From assembly GCF_905171765.1 (NCBI RefSeq), contig NC_053391.1, positions 107,234,644-107,298,643 on the forward strand: a stretch of DNA of 64,000 nt, read 5' to 3'. Origin of the DNA: Bufo bufo. Taxonomy: Eukaryota > Chordata > Amphibia > Anura > Bufonidae. Both the position numbers and the translations under genes were made by a program. Numbering within the stretch: the stretch's first letter is position 1; each line of letters starts with the position of its first letter. Shown here in pieces: positions 61,960 through 64,000 of the stretch. The notes below the pieces were generated by a model. It did not search any database and was not told where the DNA came from. It saw only the letters and a program-made list of their open reading frames with translations.

Positions 61960-62520
61960 CGTATATACAGGATACGACTGACTTCCTATGCAAGTTGGAA
62001 ATTATTGATTTTACTGATGTGCAGAATATATGTCTTGCATCGTTTGATGTGACATCTTTATATGCCTCCATTGACCATGATTTGGGCATTTTGGCTATCA
62101 AACATATGCTAGACAGGTCTTCCCTCACTGAACCTGCAAATGCATTTATTATTGATCTATTGGAAATCATCTTGAGGTATAACTACTTCCTTTTCCAGGA
62201 TGTGTTTTACAAACAAAAACGGGGTGTGGCCATGGGGTCGAACGTAGCACCGACCTACGCTAATACTTTTATGAGGTGCTTTGAGGAGGATGTCGTCTAT
62301 CTATCCCACCACCGCAGCCAGGTGCTGCGGTGGTGGAGATACATCAACGACATCTTCCTCATATGGACGGGCAGTGATGCTCAATTATTTGAGTTTCATG
62401 CATATTTGAACAGTGTGAACAAAGACTTACAATTTACTCTGGTGCACTCAGAAACTGAGATTCAGTTTCTGGATACCACAGTTAGATATTATGGAGGGGA
62501 AGCTACACACACAGTTGTTT
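61960..62520 (+). pseudogene. PLE 3 reverse transcriptase core, changed active site
   Basis: Contains ICLASFDVTSLYASIDHDLG (first catalytic Asp), KRGVAMGSNVAPTYANTFMR and RWWRYINDIFLIWTGSDAQL. The catalytic box, normally YIDD in these elements, reads YIND, so one of the two metal-binding aspartates is lost. It ends with LQFTLVHSETEIQFLDTTVR and a frameshift near 62495. Confidence 0.9.
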
Positions 62521-63437
62521 ACTAAACCCACAGACAAGAACACCCTCTTGTGTTTTGATAGTGGTCATCCACGCAATATGGTAAAACATTTGCCTTTTTG
62601 CCAATTTCTCAGAGTTAAAACGATTGTCTCTGAACCAGAAACCCTGGAGAGTTCCCTGAATACTATGGCCAAAAAATTCTTGAACAGGGGATACCCCCCG
62701 GTTACTTGATTCCCATATTGAGGAGCAGTACCTTGAAGAGGAGGGAAACCAATAGGTCTCAGACCAGGATTCCCTTTATCTCCAAGTATACTGAACAAAG
62801 TGAAGATATAAATCGTATCATCAAACTACATTGGGGCATCCTGGGGGGTTGTCTTAACAGAGTGCCTGAATTTAGATCCCCTCCTCTTTTTTCATATTGT
62901 AGATCGAGGAATCTACGTGACCAGTTGGTGAGAGCAGATATTGGTCCCAAATCCAGACTGACACAAACTGCCTTGACTAAACAGGGCAAGGGGAGCTTCC
63001 CCTGCCTATGTTGTGTCAACTGCAGAATGATATGTAAAGGTAGATCTTTTGTACACCCGATGACAGCGGCTACCCATCCCATACGCTTCCACCTTACATG
63101 TAATTCCAACTTTGTAATTTATGTCTTAAACTGCCCATGCAGGCTGCTGTATGTGGGAGAAACGTCTACTGATTTGATTTGAAGACGCGTCTCAATAACC
63201 ACCGCTACACGATTTGCAAAAAAACGACAAGACTTACCGATTCCGAAACATTTGTCTGATTTAAAACACTCTGAAAAGGATCTTAAATGCTGGATCATAG
63301 ATCATATTCCTTTGCCTAGACTTGGTGGCAATAGAGTATTGATGTTGAAAAAGAAGGAGTTATATTGGATACACACTTTGGATTGTCTAAAACCTAATGG
63401 GCTTAATATGGATTATAATCCGGGATTGTATTCATAG
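62521..63437 (+). pseudogene. PLE 3 thumb and GIY-YIG endonuclease, frameshifted
   Basis: After a frameshift near 62700 the frame reads PILRSSTLKRRETNRSQTRI, a Cys-rich block (GSFPCLCCVNCRMICKGRSF), then FVIYVLNCPCRLLYVGETST, the GIY-YIG core. A TGA at 63179 breaks the frame; it resumes as RRVSITTATRFAKKRQDLP and ends with LYWIHTLDCLKPNGLNMDYN. The Cys pattern before GIY-YIG is the zinc-binding part typical of Penelope endonucleases. Confidence 0.88.
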
Positions 63438-63890
63438 GGGATTGGTTTGCCCTGCACTATTACTGCATATGTACTTTGGTCTTGATCCTGTATGTAGATA
63501 GTAGATTATGAACACAAACAAGCTACATTAAGGACTTACGGTTCCTTTTTTTATTTTTATTTTCACGGAAGTGATGTTGAACAAAGATGGATTCCGGGAA
63601 TTGAGGTATACCCTGCAGAGGAATACTGCGTCTCCATGCCATTGTTATATATATGTTATCTATGTTTTATTTTGTTCCAGGTTGTGCCAAATAATTTATT
63701 ACTTTATTCAATGTCAGCTCTGGGTCATCAGGAGATCCCTGGCAGGGGCTATAGACAAGAGGTGATTTTTGGGCTTCGTGTTGACATGCGTGGCCTTTTG
63801 TGTCATGCGTGTCGACACTCTATGCCTATTACGGTAGAGGGTTTGAACCTTTGACGGGGTGCAGCCTCCCCATATCTTTATCCTCTAAGA
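63438..63890. other. PLE 3 3' region and spacer
   Basis: No gene. Short A/T-rich region; includes poly-T near 63548-63562. The end of PLE 3 is not defined. Confidence 0.4.
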
Positions 63891-64000
63891 CAGTGTTTCC
63901 CAACCAGTGTGCCTCCAGCTGTTGCAAAACTATAACTCCCAGCATGCCCGGACAGCCTTTGGCTGTGCGGGCATGCTGGAAGTTGTAGTTTTGCAACAGC
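63891..64000. mobile_element. hAT MITE, cut by the window end
   Basis: Starts CAGTGTTTCCCAACCAGTGT and has the CTCCAGCTGTTGCAAAACTA block with its inverse (AGTTGTAGTTTTGCAACAGC) at the end of the window. The likely target copy is the eight bases before 63891 (CCTCTAAGA region); the right end lies outside. Confidence 0.88.

Larger units (their letters stand above)
60876..63880 (+). mobile_element. Penelope-like element 3 with an inverted 5' duplicate
   Basis: The forward part (61418-63437) holds a near-complete Penelope-type protein: N-terminal region, reverse transcriptase and GIY-YIG endonuclease, followed by ~440 bases of 3' sequence. In front of it, 60876-61417 is an inverted copy of the region 62417-62956. 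The element sits in the hAT-like gene. Several frameshifts and stops inactivate the forward copy. Confidence 0.85.

Overview
This window looks like a stretch of a large, transposon-filled vertebrate genome, most likely an amphibian (frog or toad). That is an inference from the mix of families: CR1, L2 and L1/Tx1-like LINEs, Penelope-like elements (PLEs), a DIRS-type tyrosine-recombinase retrotransposon, several Tc1-like families, hAT and Harbinger-like MITEs and solo LTRs. I found no convincing host gene, tRNA, rRNA, operon or CRISPR array. Nearly all recognisable coding sequence belongs to mobile elements, and most of it is broken.

Layout. 0.8-12.4 kb: a decayed Tc1-like transposon has been split three times, by a ~2 kb retro-like insert, by an 810-bp insert with a 10-bp target duplication, and by a 7.5-kb L1/Tx1-like LINE. 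The LINE is itself split by a palindromic insert with a 15-bp duplication (which carries a Tc1 element) and by a solo LTR with a 5-bp duplication. 13.3-15.8 kb: a 5'-truncated PLE between inverted arms. 15.9-18.2 kb: a minisatellite cut by a hAT element, an L2 LINE tail and a Tc1 remnant. 18.7-23.7 kb: a CR1 LINE on the minus strand, cut by a MITE with a TA duplication and by a 1-kb hAT element. 24.5-27.0 kb: a Tc1 remnant containing a MITE that contains a solo LTR. 27.0-31.4 kb: mostly unassigned. 31.4-37.3 kb: an almost intact DIRS element. 39.1-43.9 kb: a Tc1-like remnant holding a second L1-like LINE and a hAT MITE nested in another hAT MITE. 44.0-46.5 kb: a PLE on the minus strand. 47.9-51.6 kb: copies of an inverted-repeat element, one carrying a solo LTR that carries a hAT element. 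52.5-54.3 kb: a hAT element with a minisatellite and a fold-back MITE. 55.0-57.4 kb: two Tc1-like transposons in tandem, one with an intact 346-residue transposase. 57.6-60.9 kb: the 5' part of a hAT-like gene whose leader holds a solo LTR. 60.9-63.9 kb: a PLE that begins with an inverted duplicate of its own 3' half.

The parts do not form a pathway; they form a record of successive insertions. Nesting and matching target-site duplications give a relative order: old Tc1 copies first, LINEs and PLEs next, then MITEs and LTRs. The DIRS element, with identical 178-bp terminal repeats, and the intact Tc1-like copy appear to be the youngest autonomous elements. All family names rest on motifs read by eye; no database search was possible.
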